From Pseudoalteromonas luteoviolacea (lineage in GTDB: Bacteria; Pseudomonadota; Gammaproteobacteria; Enterobacterales; Alteromonadaceae): a DNA stretch of 64,000 nucleotides. Numbering within the stretch: the stretch's first letter is position 1; each line of letters begins with the position of its first letter. Shown here in pieces: positions 54,196 through 63,728 of this stretch. The notes beneath the pieces are model-generated. The model had not been told where the DNA came from. It made no database searches and was given only the letters and a program-made list of their open reading frames with translations. A program made the translations under genes and the position numbers. The stretch lies in assembly GCF_000814765.1 (NCBI RefSeq), contig NZ_JWIC01000007.1:722500-786499 (forward strand). Direction: 5' to 3'.

Positions 54196-55422
54196 GTGAT
54201 AGCACCCCGTCAATTGCTAGAGAGCTTGAATAGCGCCTTATTACAGGCTTCAACATTAGAACAATATGCCGACAAAATAGTGCAGCAGCACTTGCAAGCA
54301 AATCCAATTTGGACTGTCGAACAGCGCGCATATTTTGTTACAACTCTCTACGATTTGATCCGCTATAGTCGAAAGCTGTGCTGGGGACTAGGACGCAGAG
54401 ATTTAGTGGACTCTATTACTGGGTTAAATTCTGATGATGCATGGCACATATGGGGTGCATACACTGTGTTAAGCGGTCAAACGCTTCCGGAGATACCTGA
54501 AGTCTCATCATTGAATATAGAAGATATCGAAAAAGAACTCGCCAGTGCGCCTGAAGATGTGCTGCTTAGCATGCCAGCTTGGCTGGACGAGCGAGCGAGA
54601 AAGGAGTTGGGCAGAGTATGGGAGCGAATTGCCAATGCACTCAACCAATCAGCTGAACATTTTATTCGAGTGAATTCACTTAAAAGTGATGTGGTGAGTG
54701 TTCAAGAGAGTTTGGCTAAAGAGCATATAACCACTGTCGCTGTTGATGGTTTACCAAATACGCTTAAAGTTGAGAAAATGGGGTATTTGTTTAGAACCGA
54801 TGCATTTCAAAAGGGTCATTTTGAAATGCAAGATGCGGGCTCTCAGCAAATAGCCAGTTTATTGGATATAAAGCCTGGCATGAAAGTAGTGGATGCATGT
54901 GCTGGGGCCGGTGGAAAAAGCCTGCACATTGCTGCCTTGCTCGAGAATAAAGGGCGTTTATTATCATTAGACATCCATCAACATAAGCTGGATACGTTAA
55001 AAAAGCGTGCCAAGCGCGCAGGCTCTCATGTGATAGAGACGCGCTTAATCCAAAATAGTAAAACAATTAAAAGACAAAAAGAAAAGTTTGATCGCGTGTT
55101 GTTAGATGTGCCTTGCTCTGGCACAGGTATATTTCGACGTAACCCAGATGCAAAGTGGCATTTAAATGAGAAAAATGTGGATGATCTGATTGCTTTGCAA
55201 AAAGATATTTTGCAGCGATACAGTCAGATGTGTCGAGTTGGCGGCAAGCTGGTCTATGCCACTTGTTCTATTCTTCCCTCTGAAAACGAGCAGCAGGTGC
55301 ACGCATTTTTAGCTAACAATTCAAACTGGGCCCTAGAAGAAGAGCTCAGCTTAGTCCCGGGTGTAACCTGTGAGTATGATGGGTTTTACGGCGCAGTATT
55401 AGTAAAAAAAGATATTTCATAA
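54196..55422 (+). CDS. RsmB/NOP-family RNA (cytosine-5) methyltransferase
   Basis: A 408-residue RNA m5C methyltransferase of the RsmB/NOP2 family: SAM motif VVDACAGAGGKS near residues 234-245, catalytic Cys in DVPCSGTG near 310-317 and the second Cys in YATCSILPSENEQQ near 354-367. No N-terminal NusB-like domain, so it differs from RsmB itself; rRNA or tRNA target undetermined. GTG start with a weak ribosome site. Confidence 0.88.
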   Translation: MIAPRQLLESLNSALLQASTLEQYADKIVQQHLQANPIWTVEQRAYFVTTLYDLIRYSRKLCWGLGRRDLVDSITGLNSDDAWHIWGAYTVLSGQTLPEIPEVSSLNIEDIEKELASAPEDVLLSMPAWLDERARKELGRVWERIANALNQSAEHFIRVNSLKSDVVSVQESLAKEHITTVAVDGLPNTLKVEKMGYLFRTDAFQKGHFEMQDAGSQQIASLLDIKPGMKVVDACAGAGGKSLHIAALLENKGRLLSLDIHQHKLDTLKKRAKRAGSHVIETRLIQNSKTIKRQKEKFDRVLLDVPCSGTGIFRRNPDAKWHLNEKNVDDLIALQKDILQRYSQMCRVGGKLVYATCSILPSENEQQVHAFLANNSNWALEEELSLVPGVTCEYDGFYGAVLVKKDIS

Positions 55423-55474
55423 TTGACGGGGTTGAAGTTATGCACTTTCGACCCAACAAAAAAAGTATATATTA

Positions 55475-55501
55475 CTAGGCGGAGTATTCGGCTGCGCCTA
55501 G
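55475..55501 (+). repeat. hairpin upstream of the DUF2999 gene
   Basis: Perfect 7-bp stem CTAGGCG (55475-55481) / CGCCTAG (55495-55501), between the methyltransferase and DUF2999 genes. Possible terminator stem or leader structure. Confidence 0.4.
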
Positions 55502-55530
55502 CGAACACATTAATCGTTTAAGGTTTGACT

Positions 55531-55782
55531 ATGAATCCAATCATCGCGCTACTAAAAGAGCACAATATTTCTGACGAACAAATTAAAGCGGTATTTCAGG
55601 CGCTGACTGAAAACCCTCTAATGGCCATGGCGACTGTACAGCAGTTACCTATTCCACCGGAAAAATTACAGCAATTGATGGGTCTGGTGATGCAAAACCC
55701 TGGCCTAATAAAAGAAGCGGTCGCGGAACTCGGTTTAGATTATTCGAAAGTGGAAGCGGCAAAAGCACAGCTTAATAAGTGA
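55531..55782 (+). CDS. DUF2999 family protein
   Basis: An 83-residue helical cytoplasmic protein of the DUF2999 family, common in Vibrio and Alteromonadales. AAGG lies before ATG 55531; a TTG two codons upstream is unlikely. No function is known. A bidirectional terminator follows. Confidence 0.85.
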   Translation: MNPIIALLKEHNISDEQIKAVFQALTENPLMAMATVQQLPIPPEKLQQLMGLVMQNPGLIKEAVAELGLDYSKVEAAKAQLNK

Positions 55783-55800
55783 TTGTCGATGACTTCAGTT

Positions 55801-55829
55801 AAAAAAGGCTTCACTGTGAAGCCTTTTTT
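55801..55829. terminator. bidirectional terminator
   Basis: AAAAAAGGCTTCA-CTG-TGAAGCCTTTTTT: perfect stem with A and T flanks, serving DUF2999 and the convergent TonB receptor gene. Confidence 0.9.
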
Positions 55830-55836
55830 ATGCGTA

Positions 55837-58800
55837 TTAAAATGTTACTTGAGTGCCCAACTTAATAAAGCGTCCACGCCCGCCACCATATGCACTGTGA
55901 AAGTTGCCGTTGCCACCGATTATAAAGGCCCCTTGATTATCAAAAATATTTTTTATGCTGGCAGAGAGCTTAAGTTTCGTCTCTTGTATTTTTTGTTGGT
56001 AAGTCAATTGAACAGAGTGGGTCGTGTAAGAAGGCAGATCATTACCCCAAAGCGGTTCAGGGTTTGAAATACAATCACTTGACTGAAGCGTACAGCGTTC
56101 TCGATTGGCATTGATAAAATTAAGCCAGTTTTCATATGTTTGCTTACTGCGTTTTATGGCACTTTTAAATTGTGTATGCCATATCACCTGCCATTGATCA
56201 TGTTGCCATGAAATAGACGCTTTCCCTGTATCCTCAAAAATGTGGTGGTTTAAATACCCCTCGTGTATCTCAGGTGCGCGAAAGTTGATGGAGTCAGATA
56301 GCAAGGCATGCTCGATAACATGATTCCAATTGAGCTTAAAGGCGAGTTTACCACTGTTTTTGAGAGTGTATGCATAGTTAATCGCCAAATCATAGCCTTG
56401 GGTAGTAAGCCGATTTGCGTTGACTAAGCGCTGTTGTAGCTCAATGATTTGTCCTTCATTGTCTCTTTTAATGGCTTGGCAAAATGGATTGTTTGGGTCA
56501 AATACTGTGTCAGTTTGATAGCACCTTGTCATAATATCTTGATGAGAGAGCGAGGTGATGACATCGTTGATAGTAATTTTATAGTAGCTTGCATTTAGCG
56601 CTAAATTAGTGATGAATATAGGTGAAAACTGCACCTCAAAGGCGTAACTATTGGCTGTTTCTTCAGTGAGTTCGGGGTTACCTAAATTGGGAGAGTAGCT
56701 ATTGTTTTGATCATGAAAGGTTCCTTCTTGTGTTATTACAGCATGAATGCTCGGCTCTTTTCGACAATTTTCATGGCCACGTTGCGTTGATATTGAAGTT
56801 ACGCCATCACATATATCTTGAAAGGCATTGTAATCGCCTCGTATTGGTGACATAAGCTCGGTGATGGTAGGGGCACGCATGGACTTTGCCCAGTTAAAAT
56901 TGAACGCATAGTGTGCGGATGGGGCGTAATGTAAGCCAAGGTTATAGCTTTGAATTAACCCCATATCTGACCAGCTGTAATCCGCAGCACGTGCAGCTAA
57001 GGAAAGATCTAACTGGTGCGCAAGCGGTTTGTTTTTGAGTAGAGGGACAGACACTTCTGTAAATACTTCATAGCTGGTAACATCACCCGAAAAAGTAGGG
57101 ATATAGTTAAATGTCACACCACCTTGAGGTACATTGGTGGATACGTCTTGACTATCCTTTCTGTATTCAGCCCCGAATACTGAAAATATCGTACCTGACG
57201 CTAAAGTAGCAAGCTCCCCAGTTATCGTGGCTGTTAAGTTAGTTTGCGAGAGTTCAGTCGTTAACTGAGGGTTGGCGCGAATGTAATTGGCCGCTGCCGA
57301 ACTGATGGCGCCTTCGCCAAATAAGTTGATTGGTACACAGCCATGTTCCCTTGCATCTAGATCTGCACACCGAATGGAACCATCGCTTAACTGCTCAGCG
57401 TTGAGCGCATGTTTGACATGATCCACTTTTAGCTCGTTATAGCGGATCTGTTTTTGTTTGAACTGTCCAAACCCTGCTGAGACATCCCATTGCCAACGGC
57501 CCCCAACGATCCCATTTAGGCCCACCCATGAACGAAAAGTTGCACGTGAGTTTTTGTTGGTGACGGCGCCAACTTCGTAAAATAAACGATCCCATTTTAT
57601 GTCTTGATGATTGGCACTGGTGTGTATTTCTTCCGGCACATAAGGGTTAGTGTGGGGAATTGCGCCAATACAATCGGAATTGAACAGCTCTGTGTTTGAG
57701 TTATAGGTGATGACGAGGTCACATTCATCTTCGTTTTCTGGGGATTTTACATTGAGGCTATCATTTTTGCTGTAGTGTAATTGCAAATAGGCTTGGTTGC
57801 CTGATTTAAAATCAAATTCATTTTTTATTGCTAAACTGAGCTGCTGGCTGGGCAGTTGTAGCATACTATACTGATTAAAATGTATGCCATGTACTTCTTC
57901 CTGCCAATCATCTCGCAATGCTTGGCCATCATACCAAAAGCCAGAGTTAGGTTTAAAACTACTCGATTCATTGAACACGCCACCGGGTAACGCATCGCTT
58001 AACGAGGTCCAGTCGCTTTGCTCAATATTACGCATACAATGATATGCACTTCGCTGTTCAGCGTCATATATCGCTGTGAGCATTGTGTTGCACATTCTTT
58101 TTGGGTCATACCGCCAGTCATCTTGCTGTTGAGCACGCGGCCTGTCCCAGTAGTCTAAGCCAAGGTGTTCGATATAAGAGGCACTAAATAATAGCTGCCC
58201 TTGTTGGCGAGCGTATTGAATACCGGTATCTGCATCGATTGAGATTTCCCTTGCGCCGCCAGCTGTGCTTTCTCCAGTGGCAAGGTTAATCGTTGTGTTG
58301 TTTTTGTTTTGTCGAGTAATGATATTGACGACACCGGAGAGTGCGCCAGAGCCGTAAGCTGCTGAAGCTCCCCCTGTTATTATTTCAATATTTTTTATTA
58401 TGCCCTTTGGTATCGTGGAAAGGCTGACAAGATCGCCAGAATAACTGTTTGATACGACACGCCGACCATCAATCAAAGTCAGTGTTCGGTTTAGCCCCAA
58501 GCCACGCAAATCGATGGTAGAGAGGCCGGAATTATGGGTGCTATTTTGAGAATTAAAATGACTGATCCCTTCATTAATCTGTACCACTTCATCAATCAGT
58601 ACATCTGATAAGGAAGCAAATGCAGAGTGAGCGATAATGTCGTCAGATATATTTGTTAGTATATGCGTGTTATTGTTTTGTGTAATACGCGACCCTGTCA
58701 CAGCGATCCGCTCGATATTTTGGTCTTGTTGCTTATCTGCAAGTAACGTTTCGGGCGCTGCATGTCCATTGTTTATTACACATAGAAAGCCAGTACCAAA

Positions 58801-58845
58801 TACAATTATCGAAAAAGCGCTGTTAGGTTTTTTACTTAATGACAC
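55837..58845 (-). CDS. TonB-dependent outer-membrane receptor
   Basis: A 1002-residue receptor without an STN domain. Signal peptide (about 1-29), TonB box-like IERIAVTGSRI near 44-55, plug domain about 60-170 with RGLGLNRTLTLIDGRRVV and IEIITGGASAAYGSGALSGVVNIIT, then a long barrel ending in Phe. This type, with a long extracellular-loop-rich barrel, is common among transporters for carbohydrates and peptides in marine bacteria. Start is GTG at 58845 (AAGGA 6 nt upstream) rather than the TTG before it. No adjacent enzymes hint at a ligand. Confidence 0.9.
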   Translation of the reverse strand: MSLSKKPNSAFSIIVFGTGFLCVINNGHAAPETLLADKQQDQNIERIAVTGSRITQNNNTHILTNISDDIIAHSAFASLSDVLIDEVVQINEGISHFNSQNSTHNSGLSTIDLRGLGLNRTLTLIDGRRVVSNSYSGDLVSLSTIPKGIIKNIEIITGGASAAYGSGALSGVVNIITRQNKNNTTINLATGESTAGGAREISIDADTGIQYARQQGQLLFSASYIEHLGLDYWDRPRAQQQDDWRYDPKRMCNTMLTAIYDAEQRSAYHCMRNIEQSDWTSLSDALPGGVFNESSSFKPNSGFWYDGQALRDDWQEEVHGIHFNQYSMLQLPSQQLSLAIKNEFDFKSGNQAYLQLHYSKNDSLNVKSPENEDECDLVITYNSNTELFNSDCIGAIPHTNPYVPEEIHTSANHQDIKWDRLFYEVGAVTNKNSRATFRSWVGLNGIVGGRWQWDVSAGFGQFKQKQIRYNELKVDHVKHALNAEQLSDGSIRCADLDAREHGCVPINLFGEGAISSAAANYIRANPQLTTELSQTNLTATITGELATLASGTIFSVFGAEYRKDSQDVSTNVPQGGVTFNYIPTFSGDVTSYEVFTEVSVPLLKNKPLAHQLDLSLAARAADYSWSDMGLIQSYNLGLHYAPSAHYAFNFNWAKSMRAPTITELMSPIRGDYNAFQDICDGVTSISTQRGHENCRKEPSIHAVITQEGTFHDQNNSYSPNLGNPELTEETANSYAFEVQFSPIFITNLALNASYYKITINDVITSLSHQDIMTRCYQTDTVFDPNNPFCQAIKRDNEGQIIELQQRLVNANRLTTQGYDLAINYAYTLKNSGKLAFKLNWNHVIEHALLSDSINFRAPEIHEGYLNHHIFEDTGKASISWQHDQWQVIWHTQFKSAIKRSKQTYENWLNFINANRERCTLQSSDCISNPEPLWGNDLPSYTTHSVQLTYQQKIQETKLKLSASIKNIFDNQGAFIIGGNGNFHSAYGGGRGRFIKLGTQVTF

Positions 58846-58848
58846 CAA

Positions 58849-59102
58849 ACTTCCTTAAATCCACTAATAGGCAGTAAAAAATTGTTCGTGTAGGAAAGCG
58901 CCTTTATCGAGGTGCTTCTTTCCACGTTTTCTGGATACGTTTTGTAGTATAGCTATTGTTTATTAAATTATAATTATATGTATATTAAATGTGAATTTAA
59001 AGTGCTGGGAGAAAGTGACTGCTACATGCTGTAAATAAATGAGGTGATTTTAATTGAAAAGTAAGGTGGAAGAGTAACTCATATTTATATGGTCATAGAA
59101 AC
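58849..59102. other. intergenic region
   Basis: AT-rich sequence between the TonB receptor start and the nucleoside-transporter terminator. No gene or strong motif seen; it should hold the TonB receptor promoter on the minus strand. Confidence 0.4.
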
Positions 59103-59127
59103 GATAAAAGGGCCATAAAGGCCCTTT
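59103..59127 (-). terminator. terminator after nupC-like gene
   Basis: AAAGGGCC (59107-59114) / GGCCCTTT (59120-59127) with loop ATAAA; on the minus strand followed by a short T-run. Confidence 0.75.
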
Positions 59128-59217
59128 GGGAAGTATCGTTCAAGTTAGTATGATTACCCTAACCCCTTAAGGTAACCAACCAATTGTTTTGCAAAAGCGG
59201 CATATCTCGTTAAGTTT

Positions 59218-60441
59218 CTAAGCTAGCGAGAGGAAAAAACCTGCTATTGCTGCGCTCATTAGGTTAGCCATTGACCCTGCTAAAACCGCCCTGAGCCCTA
59301 AGCGTGCGATATCCTTTCTGCGACTGGGGGCCATACCACCTAGTCCGCCTAGTAAAATTGCAATCGACGACAGGTTAGCAAATCCACATAACGCAAATGT
59401 GACAATTGCTTGGGTATGTTCAGATAACCCATCGCGATAATTCATAAAGTCTAAGTAAGCAACGAATTCGTTAACTACTAATTTTTGGCCGATAAAACTA
59501 CCTGCCGTTACAGCTTCTGCCCAAGGTACACCAATCATCCACGCCACTGGTGCAAAGACATAGCCTAAAATTTCTTGTAATGTCAGCTCTGGGTGATTAA
59601 ACCAGCTGCCAATACCGCCAAGTAAACCATTCATCAGTGCAATTAAAGCGACGAAAGCAAGTAACATAGCACCGACATTCAATGCTAAATGCATACCGCT
59701 TGAAGCGCCTGCTGCCGCTGCGTCGATGACGTTAACAGGTTTGTCTTCGCCACTGTCTACTTCAGCTAAATTTTCTTTGGTTTTTTCTGTCTCTGGCACG
59801 ATCATTTTGGCCATTAAGAAACCACCAGGTGCTGCCATGAAACTTGCCGCGATTAAATATTTTAAATCAACACCAATAGCAACATAACCCGCCATTACTG
59901 AGCCTGCGACAGTCGCTAGGCCACCAACCATAACGGCAAATAATTCTGATTGCGTCATTTTAGGAATAAACGGTTTCACGATAAGTGGCGCTTCTGTCTG
60001 ACCGACGAAAATGTTCGCAGTTGCAGAAAGTGACTCAGGTCGTGATGTTTTAAGTAGCTTTTGTAAACCGCCACCCAAAATTTTAATTATCCATTCCATA
60101 ATTCCCAGATGGTATAAAACGCCAACCAACGCTGAGAAAAAGACAATTACAGGTAAAACCTGAATTGCGAACACGAATCCGATGGATTCTTGCGCGGCCA
60201 GAGGGCCAAATAAGAAGCTGATCCCGTCATTGGCATAGCCAATCACCGAAGAAACCGCAGACGACATTGCTGCCAGTGCGTTTTTACCCGCTTCTATAAA
60301 GAGTACAAAGCCGCCAATGACGACTTGCATTAAAAATGCGATACCTACAGTTCGTTTGTTTATTGCGCTGCGGTTCGTTGAAGCCGCGAAAGCAATACCT
60401 AATAGCATCATCATGCCTACTAGGCTCATTATTGTTGTCAT
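59218..60441 (-). CDS. concentrative nucleoside transporter (NupC/CNT family)
   Basis: A 407-residue inner-membrane cation-coupled nucleoside symporter of the CNT family, with about ten helices. The family motif GQTEAPLIVKP lies near residues 147-157 and FALCGFANLSSIAI near 352-365. Downstream of udk by 17 nt, so the operon takes up nucleosides and phosphorylates uridine/cytidine. The divergent deoB-deoD genes supply phosphorolysis. Cation (Na+ or H+) unknown. Confidence 0.93.
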   Translation of the reverse strand: MTTIMSLVGMMMLLGIAFAASTNRSAINKRTVGIAFLMQVVIGGFVLFIEAGKNALAAMSSAVSSVIGYANDGISFLFGPLAAQESIGFVFAIQVLPVIVFFSALVGVLYHLGIMEWIIKILGGGLQKLLKTSRPESLSATANIFVGQTEAPLIVKPFIPKMTQSELFAVMVGGLATVAGSVMAGYVAIGVDLKYLIAASFMAAPGGFLMAKMIVPETEKTKENLAEVDSGEDKPVNVIDAAAAGASSGMHLALNVGAMLLAFVALIALMNGLLGGIGSWFNHPELTLQEILGYVFAPVAWMIGVPWAEAVTAGSFIGQKLVVNEFVAYLDFMNYRDGLSEHTQAIVTFALCGFANLSSIAILLGGLGGMAPSRRKDIARLGLRAVLAGSMANLMSAAIAGFFLSLA

Positions 60442-60458
60442 GCCAAAATGTTCCCGTT

Positions 60459-61088
60459 TTATTCTTGCAGCAAATATTTTATTTTACTTTTAATAATATC
60501 AATCGCAACGCGATTCATACCGCCACGGGTCACGACCAAGTCGGCATTATGCTTCGATGGTTCGATAAATTGATAAAACATCGGTCTCACCGTTGCTTGA
60601 TACTGCTCCACAACAGACGAAATACTTCTGCCTCGGTGCTCGATATCACGCTGCATACGACGTAATAAACAAATATCAAGCGGGGTATCAATAAATACCT
60701 TTATATCAAATTCTTCTATTAATGCTGGGTCGCTTAACAGTAAAATCCCTTCGACAATTAAAATTTTTGCCGGATTTACTGTGCGTGTCTCACTACTGCG
60801 CGTGTGTTGAGCATAATCATAAGTCGGGACTTGTACAGATTTACCTTGACGTAATTGTTCAAGATGCTCTTTCATCAACGCATGCTCAAACGCATCCGGA
60901 TGGTCATAATTTGTTTGAGTTCTATGCTCAAATGGCAAATGCGATTGATCTTTATAGTAAGCGTCTTCTTCTATAACTGCGATAGCACCTGATTCAAGTT
61001 CATTTACTAATTCGTTATATATTGTTTGACTAAAAAGAGACTTACCGGACGCAGAAGCGCCAGCTATGGCTATAATTGTTCGTGTCAC
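60459..61088 (-). CDS. udk: uridine kinase
   Basis: Phosphorylates uridine and cytidine with a nucleoside triphosphate donor. A 209-residue protein with a P-loop GASASGKS at residues 10-17, HRTQTNYDHPDAFEH near 56-70 and the IVEGILLL segment near 110-117. GTG start at 61088; no better start exists. First gene of the udk-nupC operon, with a conserved element at 61203 in the divergent promoter region. Confidence 0.93.
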   Translation of the reverse strand: MTRTIIAIAGASASGKSLFSQTIYNELVNELESGAIAVIEEDAYYKDQSHLPFEHRTQTNYDHPDAFEHALMKEHLEQLRQGKSVQVPTYDYAQHTRSSETRTVNPAKILIVEGILLLSDPALIEEFDIKVFIDTPLDICLLRRMQRDIEHRGRSISSVVEQYQATVRPMFYQFIEPSKHNADLVVTRGGMNRVAIDIIKSKIKYLLQE

Positions 61089-61202
61089 TAAAGTTCACAC
61101 CCAGCTATTGTTGACGTTGGAAGATCACAATAGCAAAAAAGACACGATTAATCTCTTTTGCCTCGCTTAAGGATCAAATTTAAATGTTTTGCCCCATTCA
61201 AA

Positions 61203-61221
61203 ACAGGACTTATGTCCGCTG
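61203..61221 (-). promoter_or_regulatory. 19-bp regulatory element facing udk
   Basis: Reads CAGCGGAC-ATAA-GTCCTGT on the minus strand, with a GGAC-N4-GTCC palindromic core. All 15 bases outside the N4 are identical to the element facing deoB. It lies about 115 nt before the udk start. Confidence 0.65.
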
Positions 61222-61283
61222 GTATAACCAGATTTTTTATTTATTTAAAATGGGAACTAAGAAGATATATTATGGTTTTGTGA

Positions 61284-61302
61284 CAGCGGACTAATGTCCT
61301 GT
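61284..61302 (+). promoter_or_regulatory. 19-bp regulatory element facing deoB
   Basis: Reads CAGCGGAC-TAAT-GTCCTGT on the plus strand and fills the 18-nt spacer between a possible -35 (TTGTGA, 61278-61283) and -10 (TACGAT, 61302-61307) about 92 nt before deoB. Centres of the two elements are 81 bp apart. Confidence 0.65.
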
Positions 61303-61398
61303 ACGATATATTTAGCTATCAATAAAGTAACGACCTCTGGGAGCAAAGATGCTTTATAAAAACAAAATATGGCCCAGACAAAAGATGAGAGGTGATAT

Positions 61399-62613
61399 AT
61401 GGCAAGAGCAATTATATTAATGGCGGATAGCCTTGGCGTTGGTGCAGCACCAGATGCTGAAAAGTTTGGTGATGTAGGTGCCAACACGCTCGCTCATCTT
61501 TTGCAAGCATATAAAGAGGAAAAAGGTAACGCATTATCTATCCCTAATTTAACGAAATTAGGCTTAGTAGATGCATGTGAGGCCGCTGGTGGGAAAACAT
61601 GTGAAGTTGCTGAGCGCATTGAGCCAGTAGCAGCGTGGGGTTATGCCAAAGAGCTTTCTAGTGGTAAAGACACTCCGTCTGGACACTGGGAAATGGCAGG
61701 TGTGCCAGTTTTATTTGACTGGGGCTACTTTCCAAATACCCAACCTTGTTTCCCGCAAGAGTTTATTGATGAGTTGTGTAAAAGAGCGGACATCCCTGGC
61801 ATTTTAGGGAATTGTTATGGCTCAGGCACAGTGATTCTAGAGCAACTAGGTGAAGAGCATGTCAAAACTGGCATGCCTATTTGTTACACCTCAGTTGATA
61901 GCGTATTTCAAATAGCCGCTCATGAGCAGTCATTTGGCCTTGAAAAGCTTTATCAAGTATGTGAAATCGCACGGGCACTGCTTGATGAAATGAACATAGG
62001 GCGAGTGATTGCGCGGCCGTTTATAGGCACTTCGAGTGCCGACTTTATTCGTACAGGTAATCGGAGAGATTATTCTGTTTTACCACCGGCACCAACTGTT
62101 TTAGACAAGTTGGCTAATAACGGTGGTGAGGTGATCAGTATTGGTAAAATTGCAGACATTTATGCGCACCAAGGGATCACCCAAAAACACAAAGCACCTG
62201 GTTTGATGAATTTATTAAATAAAACCAGTGAAGTGATTGATTCCGCACCGGATAATAGTCTGATTTTCACTAACTTAGTGGATTTTGATGAAAAGTTTGG
62301 TCATCGTCGCAACGCAGTCGGATACGCCGAAGCGTTGGCTGAGTTTGACGCCTACTTACCGACAATTTTGGGTAAGCTAAAAGATGACGATGTGCTATTT
62401 ATCACGGCGGATCACGGTTGCGACCCGACTGCTCCGGGTACCGACCACACAAGAGAATACGTGCCTGTATTGGCATACCGAAATGGAATGAATAATACTC
62501 CATTAGGTGAAAGAAACAGCTTCGCAGATATAGGTCAAACACTTGCCCAGTGGTTTAACCTAGAAGAATTAGAATATGGTGACGGCTTTGCCGACAAGTT
62601 GGTTACAGCTTAA
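61399..62613 (+). CDS. deoB: phosphopentomutase
   Basis: Interconverts (deoxy)ribose 1-phosphate and 5-phosphate so that sugars from nucleosides enter central metabolism. The 404-residue protein has the metal-binding MADSLGVGAAPDA start (Asp10), KDTPSGHWEM near 94-103 and FITADHGCDPT near 333-343, with HTREYVP. GAGAGG is the ribosome site. Operon with deoD, 17 nt away; divergent from udk-nupC. Confidence 0.95.
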   Translation: MARAIILMADSLGVGAAPDAEKFGDVGANTLAHLLQAYKEEKGNALSIPNLTKLGLVDACEAAGGKTCEVAERIEPVAAWGYAKELSSGKDTPSGHWEMAGVPVLFDWGYFPNTQPCFPQEFIDELCKRADIPGILGNCYGSGTVILEQLGEEHVKTGMPICYTSVDSVFQIAAHEQSFGLEKLYQVCEIARALLDEMNIGRVIARPFIGTSSADFIRTGNRRDYSVLPPAPTVLDKLANNGGEVISIGKIADIYAHQGITQKHKAPGLMNLLNKTSEVIDSAPDNSLIFTNLVDFDEKFGHRRNAVGYAEALAEFDAYLPTILGKLKDDDVLFITADHGCDPTAPGTDHTREYVPVLAYRNGMNNTPLGERNSFADIGQTLAQWFNLEELEYGDGFADKLVTA

Positions 62614-62630
62614 GTTAAAGGAAACATGTT

Positions 62631-63332
62631 ATGAGTACTCCGCATATTAATGCAAACCCAGGTGATTTTGCTGAAACGGTATTAATGCCAGGTGATCCAC
62701 TACGTGCTAAGTATATTGCTGAGAACTTCCTAGAAGATGCTCGCCAAGTGACAGACGTTCGCAACATGTTTGGATTCACTGGTACATATAATGGTAAGCC
62801 AGTGAGCATCATGGGCTCTGGTATGGGTATCCCATCGATGTCAATTTACGCACGTGAGCTGATTGTCAGCTTTGGTGTTAAAAACTTAATTCGTATCGGT
62901 ACTTGTGGCGGTATCAATCAGGATACAAAAATCCGTGATGTGATCTTTGCACAAGGTGCAAGCACAGACTCTAATGTAAACCGTGCTCGTGTACGTGGCT
63001 TTGATTTTGCTGCTATCGCCGACTTCGGCCTGCTTGAGAATGGTGTTAACGCAGCACGTCGTCTAGGTATTGAGGCGAAAGTAGGTAATGTCTATACCAC
63101 AGATACTTTTTATCAGGCTGACAGCAGCTTCTACCCTGAACTAGATAAGTTAGGTGTTTTGGCTGTAGATATGGAAACAGCTGGCCTTTACGGTGTTGCT
63201 GCTGAATACGGTGCAAAAGCAATGGCTTTATTCACAGTCAGTGACCATGTTATTACAGGTGAAGCAACGCCGCCAGAAGAGCGTCAAAGCACGTTTAACG
63301 AAATGGTTAAGATTGCTCTAGAATCAATTTAA
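62631..63332 (+). CDS. deoD: purine nucleoside phosphorylase, DeoD type
   Basis: Cleaves purine nucleosides with phosphate to base and ribose 1-phosphate. A 233-residue hexameric-type enzyme with MPGDPLRAKYIAE near 19-31, LIRIGTCGGI near 84-93 and the substrate motif DMETAGLYGVA near 178-188; catalytic Asp in TVSDHVITGE. AAAGGAAAC precedes the ATG. Last gene of the deoBD operon; strong terminator at 63433. Confidence 0.96.
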   Translation: MSTPHINANPGDFAETVLMPGDPLRAKYIAENFLEDARQVTDVRNMFGFTGTYNGKPVSIMGSGMGIPSMSIYARELIVSFGVKNLIRIGTCGGINQDTKIRDVIFAQGASTDSNVNRARVRGFDFAAIADFGLLENGVNAARRLGIEAKVGNVYTTDTFYQADSSFYPELDKLGVLAVDMETAGLYGVAAEYGAKAMALFTVSDHVITGEATPPEERQSTFNEMVKIALESI

Positions 63333-63339
63333 TTTAAAG

Positions 63340-63358
63340 TAGCGCACACGGTGCGCTA
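63340..63358 (+). terminator. first hairpin after deoD
   Basis: Perfect stem TAGCGCAC / GTGCGCTA with loop ACG; weak T-run. Confidence 0.5.
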
Positions 63359-63432
63359 TTTGAACAGTTCCTTGGTAACGTAATCGCAGAGTTTTGGAGA
63401 CACGCCTAAAACAAAGCGAATCACACCCAAAA

Positions 63433-63458
63433 AGCCGCACCTAGTGCGGCTTTTTTTT
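63433..63458 (+). terminator. strong terminator after deoD
   Basis: Perfect stem AGCCGCAC (63433-63440) / GTGCGGCT (63444-63451), loop CTA, then eight T. Confidence 0.9.
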
Positions 63459-63728
63459 ATTTTTATAAATCTTAACTTACCAATATTAAGTCACTTTAAA
63501 TTTCTTATAATGAGCAATTTAACAATGGCTATGTGAGTGGATACGGCGAGCTCGTTTTTTTCAGTGCTATGAGATAGGAGCAAGACTCCACAGTTTATGA
63601 TGCAAAGTTGCGGTGGGTAATTTCATCATTTCTCACATGCTGATAGAAAGTGGCTGTGGTCAATTTGATGTATAAATATTGAGTTATGCACTATATTTTG
63701 TTTAGCCTCATAACTTTGATAAATTTAA
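63459..63728. other. intergenic region
   Basis: 270 nt upstream of the last, partial gene. No convincing gene or site apart from general AT-richness; it should hold the promoter of the next gene. Confidence 0.4.
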
